A stretch of DNA of 64,000 bases from Anthoceros angustus (Eukaryota; Streptophyta; Anthocerotopsida; Anthocerotales; Anthocerotaceae): NCBI GenBank assembly GCA_010909165.1, contig MU008159.1, forward strand, positions 558,001-622,000, read 5' to 3'. The position numbers and the translations under genes were made by a program. The notes under the pieces were generated by a model. It saw only the letters and a list, made by a program, of their open reading frames with translations, ran no database searches and had not been told where the DNA came from. Below, piece by piece: positions 10,673-22,700 of this stretch (position 1 is its first letter; each line of letters starts with the position of its first letter).

Positions 10673-10790
10673 GGTGCTCCTGCTTTTGTCGGAAAGAAGG
10701 AGAAGTGTCCAGCTAGTTTTAAGAGCATGAGCTCTGTGGCTCTCAGCTCCTGGACACTTCCTTCTTCCCGACCTAAACAGGAGCAGCAGC
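10673..10790 (+). ncRNA. Foldback, candidate microRNA precursor
   Basis: The arm 10675-10712 (gctcctg...tcgg.aagaagg..aagtgtccag) pairs with 10750-10787 (ctggacacttccttctt.ccga...caggagc). I count about 31 pairs, a few mismatches and one 2-base bulge, with a loop of about 37 nt. The size and near-perfect arms fit a plant miRNA precursor, and no protein gene surrounds it. It could equally be a small inverted-repeat element. Orientation is arbitrary, and I do not recognise the mature sequence. Confidence 0.35.
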
Positions 10791-11935
10791 AAATCGGGCA
10801 ATTGCGGTTGCTCCTGTTTGAGCAGATTACGGGTACGGAATTGTGTGCCGGCTTCTTGGTATTGGCTAGGCTAGGTTAGGTCTTTTGCTTACTGGTTGCC
10901 AGGTTATTTTCCAGCGCTTGTCATTCGCTGGGTGAGATGGTGTTGCGGCTGCAGGATGTTGGATGGAAGAGCTCCTTGGGTACTCCACGTCTTGGAAATC
11001 TGTGGTGAGTATGTCTCGCCGGACAGCTGGGGAGGGCATGAGCACTTCTTTCTGTGTTGTTGCTCTTCCAAACAACTAACTTCGTTAGGTTCAGTTCAAG
11101 CCTTCCTGTTGTTCTGGAGCCGAGCACAGCTGCGAAAGCCGTCCCAGCCTTTCAGTGTGTTTTGCTCAGACTCTCAGGTTCAGATCAGTATGTGTGGAAC
11201 CCTTCTGGTTCGGGTGTCAACTGGCAAGCCAATCTTGAGGGCCTGCAAAGCCGTTTGCAAAGTGCATTTTCATCTTCTTCGTCGTGCATTTTTTGCTGTT
11301 CAAAGCTTGTGAGTGTGAAATCTATGTATCAATTCCCTTCCATTTTGAGTCCAGGATGATCAGGATGCTCTCAGAGCGAGCAAGGGCTCAGCGCAGGGAC
11401 CCCTCACATGGTCACACACTAATTGCGGATGCCACTGACATATTGGGTTATATTCTCGTTCTTGCAGTCCACCAATAGCTACCTCACATACTACCTTCTT
11501 CCTCCACTCGGCTTTTGACCCTGATTCTGACTCCATCCTTTCTTCCTGCCGTATGTGATATAAGTGTAACCTGTGTCTTGGTAACTCAGTGCGGATAACC
11601 CCCAGCATCACTGTAGTATAAGTGTAAACAAGTCTAGGCCGCTTGCAACATTCATTCCTCACACCATGCTGCAATCTGACTTATTTAAGGTTGATATGTG
11701 AACATGGTGGTGGAACCGGGCTCCTCGAACATTAGCCGATCTTCTACAGCGTCCTCCAACCTGTTGTGAGTCGCATATATGTATTCGTGGAGAGGTTGCA
11801 CAGGAACGTTTCCTACTTATGCATACCCCTTCATCACCATGAGAACATGGACACAGTCAGGACACAGTCAGGTTTGGATGTCCAATGAAGCCTTGATTGA
11901 GATAATCCTAATAAGTACCGTCCGGCAGAGATAGT
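10791..11935. other. Gene-free stretch between foldback and satellites
   Basis: Small ORFs on both strands without domains. If the foldback is transcribed, parts of this stretch could be its noncoding host transcript. Confidence 0.35.
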
Positions 11936-12054
11936 CCAGCAATACGGGCTTGGTGAGCAAGAGATACGGTAGTCTTGAAATATGGGCTTGGTGTCCAGCA
12001 ATACGGGCTTGGTGAGCAAGAGATACGGTAGTCTTGAAATATGGGCTTGGTGAG
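11936..12054. repeat. 59-bp direct repeat, two copies
   Basis: The segment beginning ccagcaatacgggcttggtg at 11936 recurs at 11995, each followed by agcaagagatacggtagtc and gaaatatgggcttggt. Confidence 0.85.
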
Positions 12055-12613
12055 CAATGTGTCTGCAACTTGGGTGTGGTTATGTCTGGGCAATGTGTCT
12101 GCAACTTGGGTGTGGTTATGTCTGGGTGTCGTCTGCAACTTGGGTGTGGTTATGTCTGGGTGTCGTCTGCAACTTGGGTGTGGTTATGTCTGGGTGTCGC
12201 CTGCAACTTGGGTGTGGTTATGTCTGGTGTCGCAACTTGGGTGTGTTATGTCTGCGTCGCTCGCAACTTGGTGTGGTTATGTCTGGGTGTCTGCAACTTG
12301 GGTGTGGTTATGTCGGTGTCGCGCAACTTGGGTGTGGTTATGTCTGGGTGTCGTCGGCAACTTGGGTGTGGTTATGTCTGGCTAACTTGGGTGTGGTTAT
12401 GGCAACTTGGGTGTGGTTATGTCTGGCTAACTTGGGTGTGGTTATGTCTGGCCAACTTGGATGTGGTTATGTCTGGTTGGCTAACTTGGGTGTGGTTATG
12501 TCTGGCCAACTTGGATGTGGTTATGTCTGGTTGGCTAACTTGGGTGTGGTTATGTCTGGCCAACTTGGATGTGGTTATGTCTGGGTGTCGTCTGCAACTT
12601 GGGTGTCGCTATG
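12055..12613. repeat. Satellite family 1, 27-36-bp units
   Basis: About 19 units built on caacttgggtgtggttatg followed by tctgg and a variable spacer (tgtcgtctg, ctaa or gcc). Long open frames across it are a by-product of unit lengths divisible by three, not genes. Confidence 0.9.
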
Positions 12614-12830
12614 ACTAGGTTGCGATTTCCTTGAATGCAACTAACTAGGTTGCGATTTCCTTGAATGCAACTAACTAGGTTGCGATTTCCTTGAATGCAA
12701 CTAACTAGGTTGCGATTTCCTTGAATGCAACTTTGGATTTCCTTGAATGCAACTTTGGATTTCCTTGAATGCAACTTTGGATGTTGCGATTTCCTTGAAT
12801 GCAACTTTGGATGCAACTTAGGTGTCGCTA
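12614..12830. repeat. Satellite family 2, 30-bp units
   Basis: At least four units of 30 bp (actaggttgcgatttccttg plus aatgcaacta), then shortened units carrying ctttggatttccttgaatgc. Confidence 0.9.
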
Positions 12831-13153
12831 TGACTAGGTTGTGGTTTCTTGCGGTTTCTATGAACTAGGTAGGGTTTCTTTGAACTAGGTTGTCGTTATG
12901 ACTAGGTTTCTATGAACTAGGTAGGGTTTCTTTGAACTAGGTTGTCGTTATGACTAGGTTTCTATGAACTAGGTAGGGTTTCTTTGAACTAGGTTGTCGT
13001 TATGACTAGGTTTCTATGAACTAGGTAGGGTTTCTTTGAACTAGGTTGTCGTTATGACTAGGTTGCGGTTTCTTTGAACTAGGTTGTCTAGGTTGCAGTC
13101 TGCTTGAACTAGGTTCTCGTTATGACTAGGTTGTTATGACTAGGTTGCAGTTT
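12831..13153. repeat. Satellite family 3, 52-bp units
   Basis: Units of 52 bp start at 12901, 12953 and 13005 (actaggtttctatgaactag, gtagggtttctttgaac, taggttgtcgttatg), then blend into related ctaggttgcag units. Confidence 0.85.
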
Positions 13154-14772
13154 CCTTGAACTAGCTAGTTATCACCAGGTGAACTAATTAGTTTCCTTGA
13201 ACTAGTTAGTTATCACTAGGTCGCGATGACTAGGTTGCAGTTTTCTTGAACTAGATTGTCGATTATGACTAGGTTGCAGTTTCCTTGAACTAGGTTTATG
13301 ATTAGGTTGCACCTTGAACTAGGTTTATGATTAGGTTGCACTAGGTTTATGATTAGGTTGCACCTTGAACTAGGTTTATGATTAGGTTGCAGTAGGTTGC
13401 AGTTTCCTTGAACTAGGTTGTCGTTTATGACTAGGTTGCAGTTTCCTTGAACTAGTTAGTTTCCTTGAACTAGGTTGTTGTTTATGACTAGGTTGCAGTT
13501 TCCTTGAACTAGTTAGTTTCCTTGAACTAGGTTGTTGTTATGACTAGGTTGCAGTTTCCTTGAACCAGTTAGTTTCCTTGAACTAGTTAGCTATCACTAG
13601 ATTGTAGTTATGAACAGGTTGCAGTTTCCTTGAACCAGTTAGTTTCCTTGAACTAGTTAGCTATCACTAGATTGTAGTTATGACCAGGTTGCAGTTTCCT
13701 TGAACTAGTTAGTTTCCTTGATCTAGTTAGTTATCACTTGGTTGTCAGGTTGCGGTGTCTTTGAAGTAGGTAGTTATCATCACGTTATTGTTATCACTCG
13801 GTTGCGGTGTCCTTGAACTAGGTAATTATCACTAGGTTGTTGTTATCACTAGTCACTAGGTGGCAGTTTCTTTCCTTGAACTAGTTAATTAACACAAGGT
13901 TGTGTTATGACTAGGTTGCAGTTTCTTTCCTTGAATTAGTTAATAATGATGGCTTGGATTGTCAAATAGATTTTAATACAAAAGCATAGAGTCCCTATCA
14001 GCCATAATGATGGCTTGGATTGTCAAACATATTTTAGTACAAAAGCATGGAGTCCCTAATACTGGAACAATCATGCACAAGCACAGATTGAATGTCATGC
14101 ACAAGCGCCTAACATCATTGAACAGTCATGCACAAGCGCCTAACATCATTGAATCATGCACAAGTCCTTGATAGTCATGCACAAGTCCTTGATAGCTTGA
14201 TAGCATCGAACAGTAATGCATAGAGTCCCTAACAACCATAATGTGCTTGACAGCCTGGAACAATCATGCACAAGTCCATGTATGCAAAAGTCCATGCACA
14301 AGTCCATGCACAAGTCCATGTAATTGATGTCTTAAAAGCTAGGAGGAACATCGAGATAGTTGATGTCTTAAAGTTGGAAGGAACATCCATGGAGCTTATG
14401 TTTTATACTTGGGAGGAATTTGGTAGAAACTTAAAGTGAGGAGGAAGTTGGGAGAAATACCTTTCGATTAGTCTGTCATTCACCACCACAACCTTGAAAC
14501 CCATTCACAACCACAACCTTGAAACCCCTCGAGTTGACTGCCCTTAATGACCATGACCTTGACTACCCTTAATGACCACAACCTTGAAACCCCTCGAGCT
14601 GCTTGCTCTTCACAATTGCAGCCTTAAAACCCCTCAAGTTGATCGCCGCCGACCATGACCTTGAAACCCCTCGAGCTTGCCCTTCACAATTGCGGCCTTA
14701 AAACCCCTCGAGTTGACCGCCTGTGACCATGACCTTGAAACCCCTCGAGCCGCTTGCCCTTCACAATTGCGG
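13154..14772. repeat. 1.6-kb composite satellite block, copy A
   Basis: Contains in order ttccttgaactag/ttgcag units, then units with aatgatggcttggattgtc, then catgcacaagtcc units, then ccttgaaacccctcgag units. The same order recurs in the next block. Confidence 0.85.
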
Positions 14773-16350
14773 CCTTGAACTAGCTAGTTATCACCGTGAA
14801 CTAATTAGTTTCCTTGAACTAGTTAGTTATCACTGGGTCGATGACTAGGTTGCGCTTTTCTTGAACTAGATTGTCGATTATGACCAGGTTGCGCCTTGAA
14901 CTAGGTTTATGATTAGGTTGCACCTTGAACTAGGTTTATGATTAGGTTGCACTAGGTTTATGATTAGGTTGCACCTTGAACCAGGTTTATGATTAGGTTG
15001 CGTGAGGTTGCGCTTCCTTGAACTAGGCTGTCGCTATGACCAGGCTGCGATTTCCTTGAACCAGTTAGTTTCCTTGAACTAGGTTGTTGTTATGACTAGG
15101 TTGCGCCTTGAACTAGTTAGTTTCCTTGAACTAGGTTGTTGTTATGACTAGGTTGCGGTTTCCTTGAACCGCTTAGTTTCCTTGAACTAGTTAGCTATCA
15201 CTAGATTGTAGTTATGAACAGTTGCGCTTTCCTTGAACCGCTTAGTTTCCTTGAACTAGTTAGCTATCACTAGATTGTAGTTATGACCAGGTTGCGTTCC
15301 TTGAACTAGTTAGTTTCCTTGATCTAGTTAGTTATCACTTGGTTGTCAGTTGCGTGTCTTTGAAGTAGGTAGTTATCATCACGCTATTGTTATCACTCGG
15401 TTGCGGTGTCCTTGAACTAGGTAATTATCACTAGGTTGTTGTTATCACTAGTCACTAGGTGGCAGTTTCTTTCCTTGAACTAGTTAATTAACACAAGGTT
15501 GTGTTATGACTAGGTTGCAGTTTCTTTCCTTGAATTAGTTAATAATGATGGCTTGGATTGTCAAATAGATTTTAATACAAAAGCATAGAGTCCCTATCAG
15601 CCATAATGATGGCTTGGATTGTCAAACATATTTTAGTACAAAAGCATGGAGTCCCTAACAGCCTGGAACAATCATGCACAAGCACAGCATTGAACAGTCA
15701 TGCACAAGCGCCTAACATCATTGAACAGTCATGCACAAGTCCTTGATAGTCATGCACAAGTCCTTGATAGCTTGATAGCATCGAACAGTAATGCATAGAG
15801 TCCCTAACAACCATAATGTGCTTGACAGCCTGGAACAATCATGCACAAGTCCATGTATGCAAAAGTCCATGCACAAGTCCATGCACAAGTCCATGTAATT
15901 GATGTCTTAAAAGCTAGGAGGAACATCGAGATAGTTGATGTCTTAAAGTTGGAAGGAACATCCATGGAGCTTATGTTTTATACTTGGGAGGAATTTGGTA
16001 GAAACTTAAAGTGAGGAGGAAGTTGGGAGAAATACCTTTCGATTAGTCTCATTCACCACCACAACCTTGAAACCCATTCACAACCACAACCTTGAAACCC
16101 CGAGTTGATCGCCTTAATGACCATGACCTTGACTACCCTTAATGACCACAACCTTGAAACCCCTCGAGCTGCTTGCTCTTCACAATTGCAGCCTTAAAAC
16201 CCCTCAAGTTGATCGCCGCCGACCATGACCTTGAAACCCCTCGAGCTTGCCCTTCACAATTGCGGCCTTAAAACCCCTCGAGTTGACCGCCTGTGACCAT
16301 GACCTTGAAACCCCTCGAGCCGCTTGCCCTTCACAATTGCGGCCTTAAAA
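14773..16350. repeat. 1.6-kb composite satellite block, copy B
   Basis: Collinear with copy A at an offset falling from about 1,619 to 1,599 bases. The first ~550 bases differ by recurrent small changes in which ttgcag becomes ttgcg, often with a lost base. The remainder is nearly identical. Confidence 0.85.
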
Positions 16351-16690
16351 CCCCTCGAGTTGACTGCCCTTAATGACCATGACCTTGACTACCCTTAATG
16401 ACCACAACCTTGAAACCCCTCGAGCTGCTTGCTCTTCACAATTGCAGCCTTAAAACCCCTCAAGTTGACTGCCCGTAACGACCATGACCTTGAAACCCCT
16501 CGAGCTGCTTGCCCTTCACAATTGCAGCCTTAAAACCCCTCGAGTTGACTGCCCGTAACGACCATGACCTTGAAACCCCTCGAGCTGCTTGCCCTTCACA
16601 ATTGCAGCCTTGAAACCCCTAGAGCTGCTTGCCCTTCACAACAATTGCAGCCTTGAAACCCCTCGAGCTGCTTGCCCTTGACAACTATAA
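16351..16690. repeat. 80-bp satellite with ctcgag halves
   Basis: An 80-bp period is exact at 16515 and 16595 (ttcacaattgcagccttaaa, acccctcgag, ttgactgcccgtaacg, accatgacctt). Each unit holds two related ~40-bp halves, each with a ctcgag site. Confidence 0.88.
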
Positions 16691-17328
16691 TCTTGAGCAT
16701 GATGTGAGCATATAGCCATAGCCTTGCACGAGGCTCTTGCTTGAAAAAACATGTGAGAGATATATGCACAATTAAAACATTCAAGAGAAGCACGATTTGA
16801 CCAAAACAATAATTAAACAACATGACTCACTAATTTGTTTTATTATGATAATTATACAACTCCAGAACTACATATGGCTAATTCTTGATAATCATATTTT
16901 TACTTACTCTTTTATTTATTACAAGTAATCATCATTATAAAGTTCTTGTTCTTTTCTTGTATTCTAAGTTATCCTATCGGATTCCAAGAAACACTCCAAG
17001 AGGACAAAGTCATTTACGTCACTAAATTATAAAAAATTATTGCATGAGAATGAACTCGTAAATTAGAAAATAATTTAGTATATAAAATATTTTTAATTAT
17101 AACATATTACAATTTATTACCTTATAACAGACTTATATTAGTTGAGCTTACAACGATATAGTTAACAGCCTTGGAAGATGCAGAGAGCATCTTTAGAGGT
17201 GCATATTCCACGAAATGTGAGGTCAGAGCAAATAGCGTAGCGGCAATAAGCTGGCCTGCGGATAACATTTTAGTGGCTGAAAAGTGCACTACAAATACAG
17301 CCGTGGAAAATGTGGCCTCGATCGATCG
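16691..17328. other. AT-rich gene-free stretch
   Basis: Strongly AT-rich from about 16830 to 17160. No ORF or RNA gene recognised. Confidence 0.45.
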
Positions 17329-17390
17329 GATTCACTTTACATACTGTTCCACATCGATCGATCGATGTGGAACAGTATGTAAAGTGAATC
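17329..17390. repeat. Perfect 62-bp palindrome
   Basis: The 62 bases equal their own reverse complement with no spacer. The arms run gattcactttacatactg ... and the centre is atcgatcgatcgat, with its axis between 17359 and 17360. It lies about 200 bp upstream of the transferrin start codon. Confidence 0.95.
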
Positions 17391-17595
17391 AAGTCAGAAA
17401 TTACGGCTTCAGCTGCCGGGCGGACAGCCTCAGGGTGATGTCCTCAGGGACGTTAAACTTTCCGCTTTTTCAATATATGCGTTCCGCAGTCTGTGAAGGT
17501 GGCGGAATCGGCACTGTGCGGCGATGGCGAGAGCTTCGAATTGGCCACCGAGGCGGAGGCCTCTGCCAGGCCACGGCAAGGGCTTGTTTGCTACC

Positions 17596-19144
17596 ATGCC
17601 ATTGCGTGGAGTTGAAGTCTTGGCTCTGTTTGCTCTTCGACTTGCACTTGCCCAGATTTCTCCTGCTCCAAGTTCCGAGCCTCAAGGTCCTTGCATGAAA
17701 ACAACATATCGTGCATGAAACTGAGAATCAATGCAACATGTTCCTCGGAAAAGAAGAGAACGTTCTCAATTCAAGCACACTATGCATGAAAGGCGGCCGT
17801 GGCCATGGCTCTGACGTGGTGTGGTGTGGCTTACGGTGCTTGACTGGGAGGCAGTGTGGACGTGGTGTGTCGAAGACATATCCGACAAGGAGAAGTGTGA
17901 GCAGATGGTGGCAATTCTGGATCGGCTCGATGCAGACTCCGCACATTCGCATGCCTGGTAAGTGGTGATGTCGATTTGGAGTGACAGGGACTCTGGCTTT
18001 GAACTTTTGACTCCAGGCTGGACATGTATGTGTGCACTGCAGCACAGTAGGAAGGCGAGAGGAAGGCTGCATGCAGATGGTGAGGGATGGCAATGCGACG
18101 TTTTTGACTCTGGACGGGGCTGCGATCTTTACTGCTGCTAGCGACGATTTCCAATTGGAGCCGATTCGAATTGAGATTTCCGAGCTCTCCAAGGATCACT
18201 TCTATTACAGTGTGGGAGTGGTGAAGGAGGGACAGTGTCCAAAAAGCCTGAAGAAGCTGGCGGGGAAACGGAGCTGCCATACTGGCTATGGTAGGGCTGC
18301 CGGCTGGGTGCTGCCTGTGACCAAGCTCATCGATGATTCGAAGGTCATGCCTATCGTGACATCGTGAGTACGACTCTCCTGTGCATACTGCAGTCTTAGT
18401 TCTTTCGAAGCTTGGAGATCAATCCCTAAGTGAGGCACACTGGAACGATTTTGCCGCAGGGGCCGGGGAAGGACAGACATTAAGTCTGTGAAGTCCTTTT
18501 TCTCCAAATCGTGTGCGGCCAGTGAGGACCCGGAAACATCCATCTGCAGTGCGTGCAAATCCGGAAGTAGCTGCACGGAAGCTGACGAGTATTACGACTA
18601 CGCTGGTGCCTTCCGTGGCCTGGTGGAAGGCGCTTGCGACATCGCCTTCACCAAGCACACCATACCGCTCGCATACTCGCAGGGCCTCTCTTCCGCGCAG
18701 CAAAGCCCCGGAGACTACTCCAGCTACCGGATCGTCTGTCCCTCTGGCAACCAGCAATGCTCTGATGTGAGCAACTGGTTGAGTTGCAACTTCGGGCGTG
18801 CTCCGGGGCATGCTATCATGGTGTCCAAGGCATGGAAGCAGGAGGAGCGTGATGAGTTCAATGCGCTCATGGATCGTGCAAACAACGACAGGGAATTCTC
18901 GGATCTCTTCTTCACCGGCCTCAACGTCGAAGGTTCGTTGTTTGCCCCCGACGCCATAAGGACCGAGAACTACAGCCTGCCAGCACAAAGCCTTATGGGA
19001 GCTCTGTACGACAGCATCACAATACTTGCCCAGATCAACAGGCTTGACGACACCCCATCTGCAAACTTGGGCTTCCGGCATAAACAATCTTTTCTCCTCC
19101 AGCTTCTCCTTTGCTGGCTCGTCTATGTGCTTATCTTCTTATAA
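17596..19144 (+). CDS. Single-lobe transferrin-family iron-binding protein, predicted GPI-anchored
   Basis: Exons 17596-17686, 17855-17957, 18043-18363 and 18460-19144 join in perfect phase to 399 residues. Residues 1-20 (MPLRGVEVLALFALRLALAQ) look like a signal peptide; an upstream in-frame ATG at 17524 would spoil it. One transferrin lobe follows. It has WTWCV and EKCEQM, the AC...GCM cysteine pair, and Asp89 in LTLDG. Tyr119/120 lies in HFYYSV, the anion site is HTGYGRAAGW (Thr145, Arg149), and Tyr219 and His289 lie in YDYAGAF and APGHAIMV. These match the four iron ligands and the carbonate site of serum transferrin. Residues 381-399 are a hydrophobic tail (LLQLLLCWLVYVLIFL) suited to GPI anchoring, as in melanotransferrin. 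Probable role: binding ferric iron at the cell surface. Transferrins are known from green algae such as Dunaliella. Confidence 0.85.
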
Positions 19145-19788
19145 CAGCATATGCATCTTTTTAACACAATTTTGACTCGTTTATGGATCAGATTCCTGTG
19201 GAGATCTTTCCTATCAACCATTTCACGTTATATACAGATACAAAGCCCTCGAACAATTTAGGCAGTAGCGGAATTAGCCAATACGTCCAAGAAAGATCTG
19301 TCCCAGACGTTGACGGCAATTCATTGAGACACAAATACAGAATAGATAAGACACACACGAACACTATTAGTTGAACGATAACGTATCACCACCTTCCAGC
19401 GGACAGTGTAACAACAGACCATGATCTTAACACATTACCTGCAATGCCTGATAACTAGAGGAGAGCCCCCATGCAGCAATTGCCTGTAAGCGAGGTGCGA
19501 ACAGTTAAGGTTTTGAGTAGAACATCTTACATGGACGGCGTCAGTGCGAGCGAGCTATCTTTCAAGGCATAACCGCTACCGCTCCAGTGAAAAATAACTT
19601 TCTGTTAGTCCATCCTTGCATCTTCCTTCAGCACCTTTTCAACATTAGCAAAACCCAGATTATGAAGTCTGCCCTGTTTTTCGAAGATAAGCGTGCTTCC
19701 AAATATTGCCTTCTAAGTGAAAGAGACACGGCTGACCTGATTTCATCCAGCTGCTGGCCGTAGCAGAAGACCTGTGCACGACGAGGGT
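19145..19788. other. Intergenic stretch; left edge of the large duplication
   Basis: No coding signal. It separates the convergent transferrin and giant genes and must hold both 3' ends. Similarity to the 3' flank of giant copy 2 (about 40060 on) begins at about 19700, with aagtgaaag..gacctgatttcatccag shared. Confidence 0.5.
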
Positions 19789-22700
19789 TCACCAGCACTG
19801 CAGCCATAGTAGAGCAAACCCAGGTAACAGCAAGGTGTGTATCCTTGAAGAGAAGCTGGTTGACGCACTGCTAGCAACCTGAGCTAGCACCAGCCTAGAT
19901 GAAGCGGAATAATCTGTGATGAACTGCAGTGACACAGTGCCATCCCTGTAGTTGCTATCCGTGAAGCCATCCCAACTCGGAGTGCCATTTGTGAAGTGAA
20001 GAATTTTGAAAGTATCGTTGAGGGGAGCAACTAGATCGGTGAATGACACAAATAAGGATATCACTTGGGTGAGCCCGGCCTCTGGACCCAACAATGCAAA
20101 GTCACAGACCTCGAGAACTGCTAGCAAATCCTTGTAGAAGTAGGCAGTTATCCATTCTCCGGCTGAGAGTGGTGCAAACGATGGAAAACATGCCACAGCA
20201 ACACTGACACTGCCTCGGAACTGGGGTGAGTGGACGACTTCAAATCTGAAGTTTTCAACACTACCAGTCAAGTTGACTGGTGCACCTTCTCCATGTAGCT
20301 CTTTCTGAGCGGATAGAAGAGAGAACGACGAACGAAAAACATAGCTTGGAGGCTGCACACCCAACCCCATGCTGTTTGCCACAATCTGTCCCACAAGGAT
20401 CGGCACTTTAGAGGCCATATGCATGACACTGCCCCTGGTGACTGTGCACCCAGCATGTACAGCATTCAGAAGAGCATCCACTGCATCAAAGAAGCAGGAG
20501 TTGTACGGTTGTCCTGCAATGAGAAGCACGGCACATGGTAAGATATTGACAATGAAGAGATTATCTGCAATAAGCACAAGCCAAAACCTCTTTATCACCT
20601 GAAACAGAGGGCACATTAAGCCGATGAAAAGCGATTTGCTGCAGTTTTTCAACCACTAGACCTAAGGATGCATGGAGTTCATTGTCGCTGATATTTCCTG
20701 CGCTGCCAAGAATCTTGCTGTACGCACAGGCGACTACAAGTGCCATATGGGGTCCTGTGCCTGATGATACAGTGTCACTCAAAAAAGGGGGAGGGTACCA
20801 GGGGTCTGTGGTAGAGATCATGCTGAGCATGTCATTTACAATCTGGGCAAGGCCCGGTTCATGTGAGCAGTTAAGTGAGCGTTCACCGATATATTGAGAA
20901 CCAAAAACCTCACTTACCTGAAGTGGACTGTGATATTGGTTTTGACTCTGCCTTGGAGTAAAACTCTTATCCAACAAAGGATTTGATGAGTTCGTTGACA
21001 GAAGACTTCGCCCAGTAACCTTCATGGATTTGCCTCTGGATCCAGAATTCATCACAACTATGCTTGGCAGCTGATAAAGGGTACCCTGAGGAGCATCTTC
21101 ACTTCTGACAGAAACCAGGCCAGGATTTGCCACATATACTTGGAACGTAACCAACCCAGCTTTGACAACGAAGTAAAGGGCTAAGTTCACAGTCGAAAGA
21201 CGCTGGATGACTGTTTGTGTGTTGTTGTCAGTAATGTATCTGAACTCGTACTGTAGCGCTCCTTGCCCCTCACCCTGTGTCCATCCATGAGCCACCAATG
21301 TATAAAGTGTCTGCCCAGCTATGTCAGGTCCATCAGGTGGATATCGAGTCAGCAATACAGTGCCTCCAGAGGGATCAAACCACGTGGAGAAGTCAACCTT
21401 CGCAACACCCTGAGCTCTTTCTAACTTGGCAGAACAGAAGACAGTATATGAAGCACCTCCGACTAATGTGTGCGGCGGAATAAATAGACTACGTTGTCCC
21501 ATGGCAGCAGCTGTAATATCTGAGAACGTCCGTCGATCAGTTCCAGACTGGATGGACCACGTCAAATTATGCCCTTTGGAAAGACACCACAGCGTAACCT
21601 GCTGAGCACTGGACATGCCGTGAGCAGATTCTGCTGCATTCTGGAGAACCAAAGATACCGAGAGCAGATTAGATGGGCTGGCATCAATAATGGATGACGC
21701 AGTCACTCCAGTTCTTCCTTCAGTTAATGGTTCCTTATCCACAGTCACCTACAAAAACAAGAACAACAAGTGTGATTGTTAGTACAGATTGCCAACTGAC
21801 TGAAATATTGCATGCAAACTAAAAAGAACCATTACCGAAAAGTTGTATGTCCCAGTGCCAAGTAGTCCTGCAGGTACGGTAATTATTCTTCCAAAATCAT
21901 TAGATAGTTGGTTCTCAAACAAGAACAAGGCATTGGGCCCCAAGTGAGGTCCACACCTCCAAGTATACTTGATCTGGTAAGGAAGGCCATAGGGATCTAC
22001 AGAATCGTCTGGATCGATTACCACTGCTTCTAACGTAAAGCTTTCAGCTGAGTTGACAGTTCTGCTTCCACCTATGATTCTCAACAACAGGAAAGAAGAC
22101 TCTATGGATAGACGTATCTCTGCTGTCGATTGTGTCGATGGGAAGCCAACAAAGTAGCATGTAACCATGAATGCATAGGTATTGTTGGTTTCAAACTGAT
22201 TCCCTGGTATGCTCAAGAATCGCTCATTCAAAATTGTATCCTTCAGCTCAAGAAGTTGTCCTGCTGACTGTGACCATTGATAACCAAGTGTTGAGGACAA
22301 AGCCGCAGCAGTGCTAGAACCATTCATGCATCTTCCAGATGTATCCACAGACTTGGAGGAAGGAAGAGTCCCAATTGCTTCAATTTGAATCAGTTCAGAA
22401 CGGGTGCCAATGCGGATCTGCTTCAAACAACGATGACAAGGTTAGAGCTGCATTTGCTACCAACGTTCCGACCTGCTCGATGCGTGAAGGACCAGTACAG
22501 GACTAACTTTCATTCATCACCTGATCAGACCCGAAGATGGAAAGTAAAGGGACCGGACTTGCAGTCGCCTTTACACTTCTGGAGGTGCTGGACGAGTCTC
22601 CTCTAAAGTTGACCACAGTCAGTGTGAACTTATAGATCTCACCCTGCTGAAGAGTGCCTGGCTCAAGCGTAACACACATTTGATCTGAAGGGGCGTTCAT

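Noticed and set aside
12034-12618. Long open frames of up to 194 codons on the + strand
   Set aside because: They lie wholly in the satellite; the translation simply repeats the unit (NLGVVMSG). No start context, domain or intron structure.
12614-12740. CRISPR-like regular repeats of 30 bp
   Set aside because: The units are directly abutting with no unique spacers, in a plant nuclear sequence. They are satellites.
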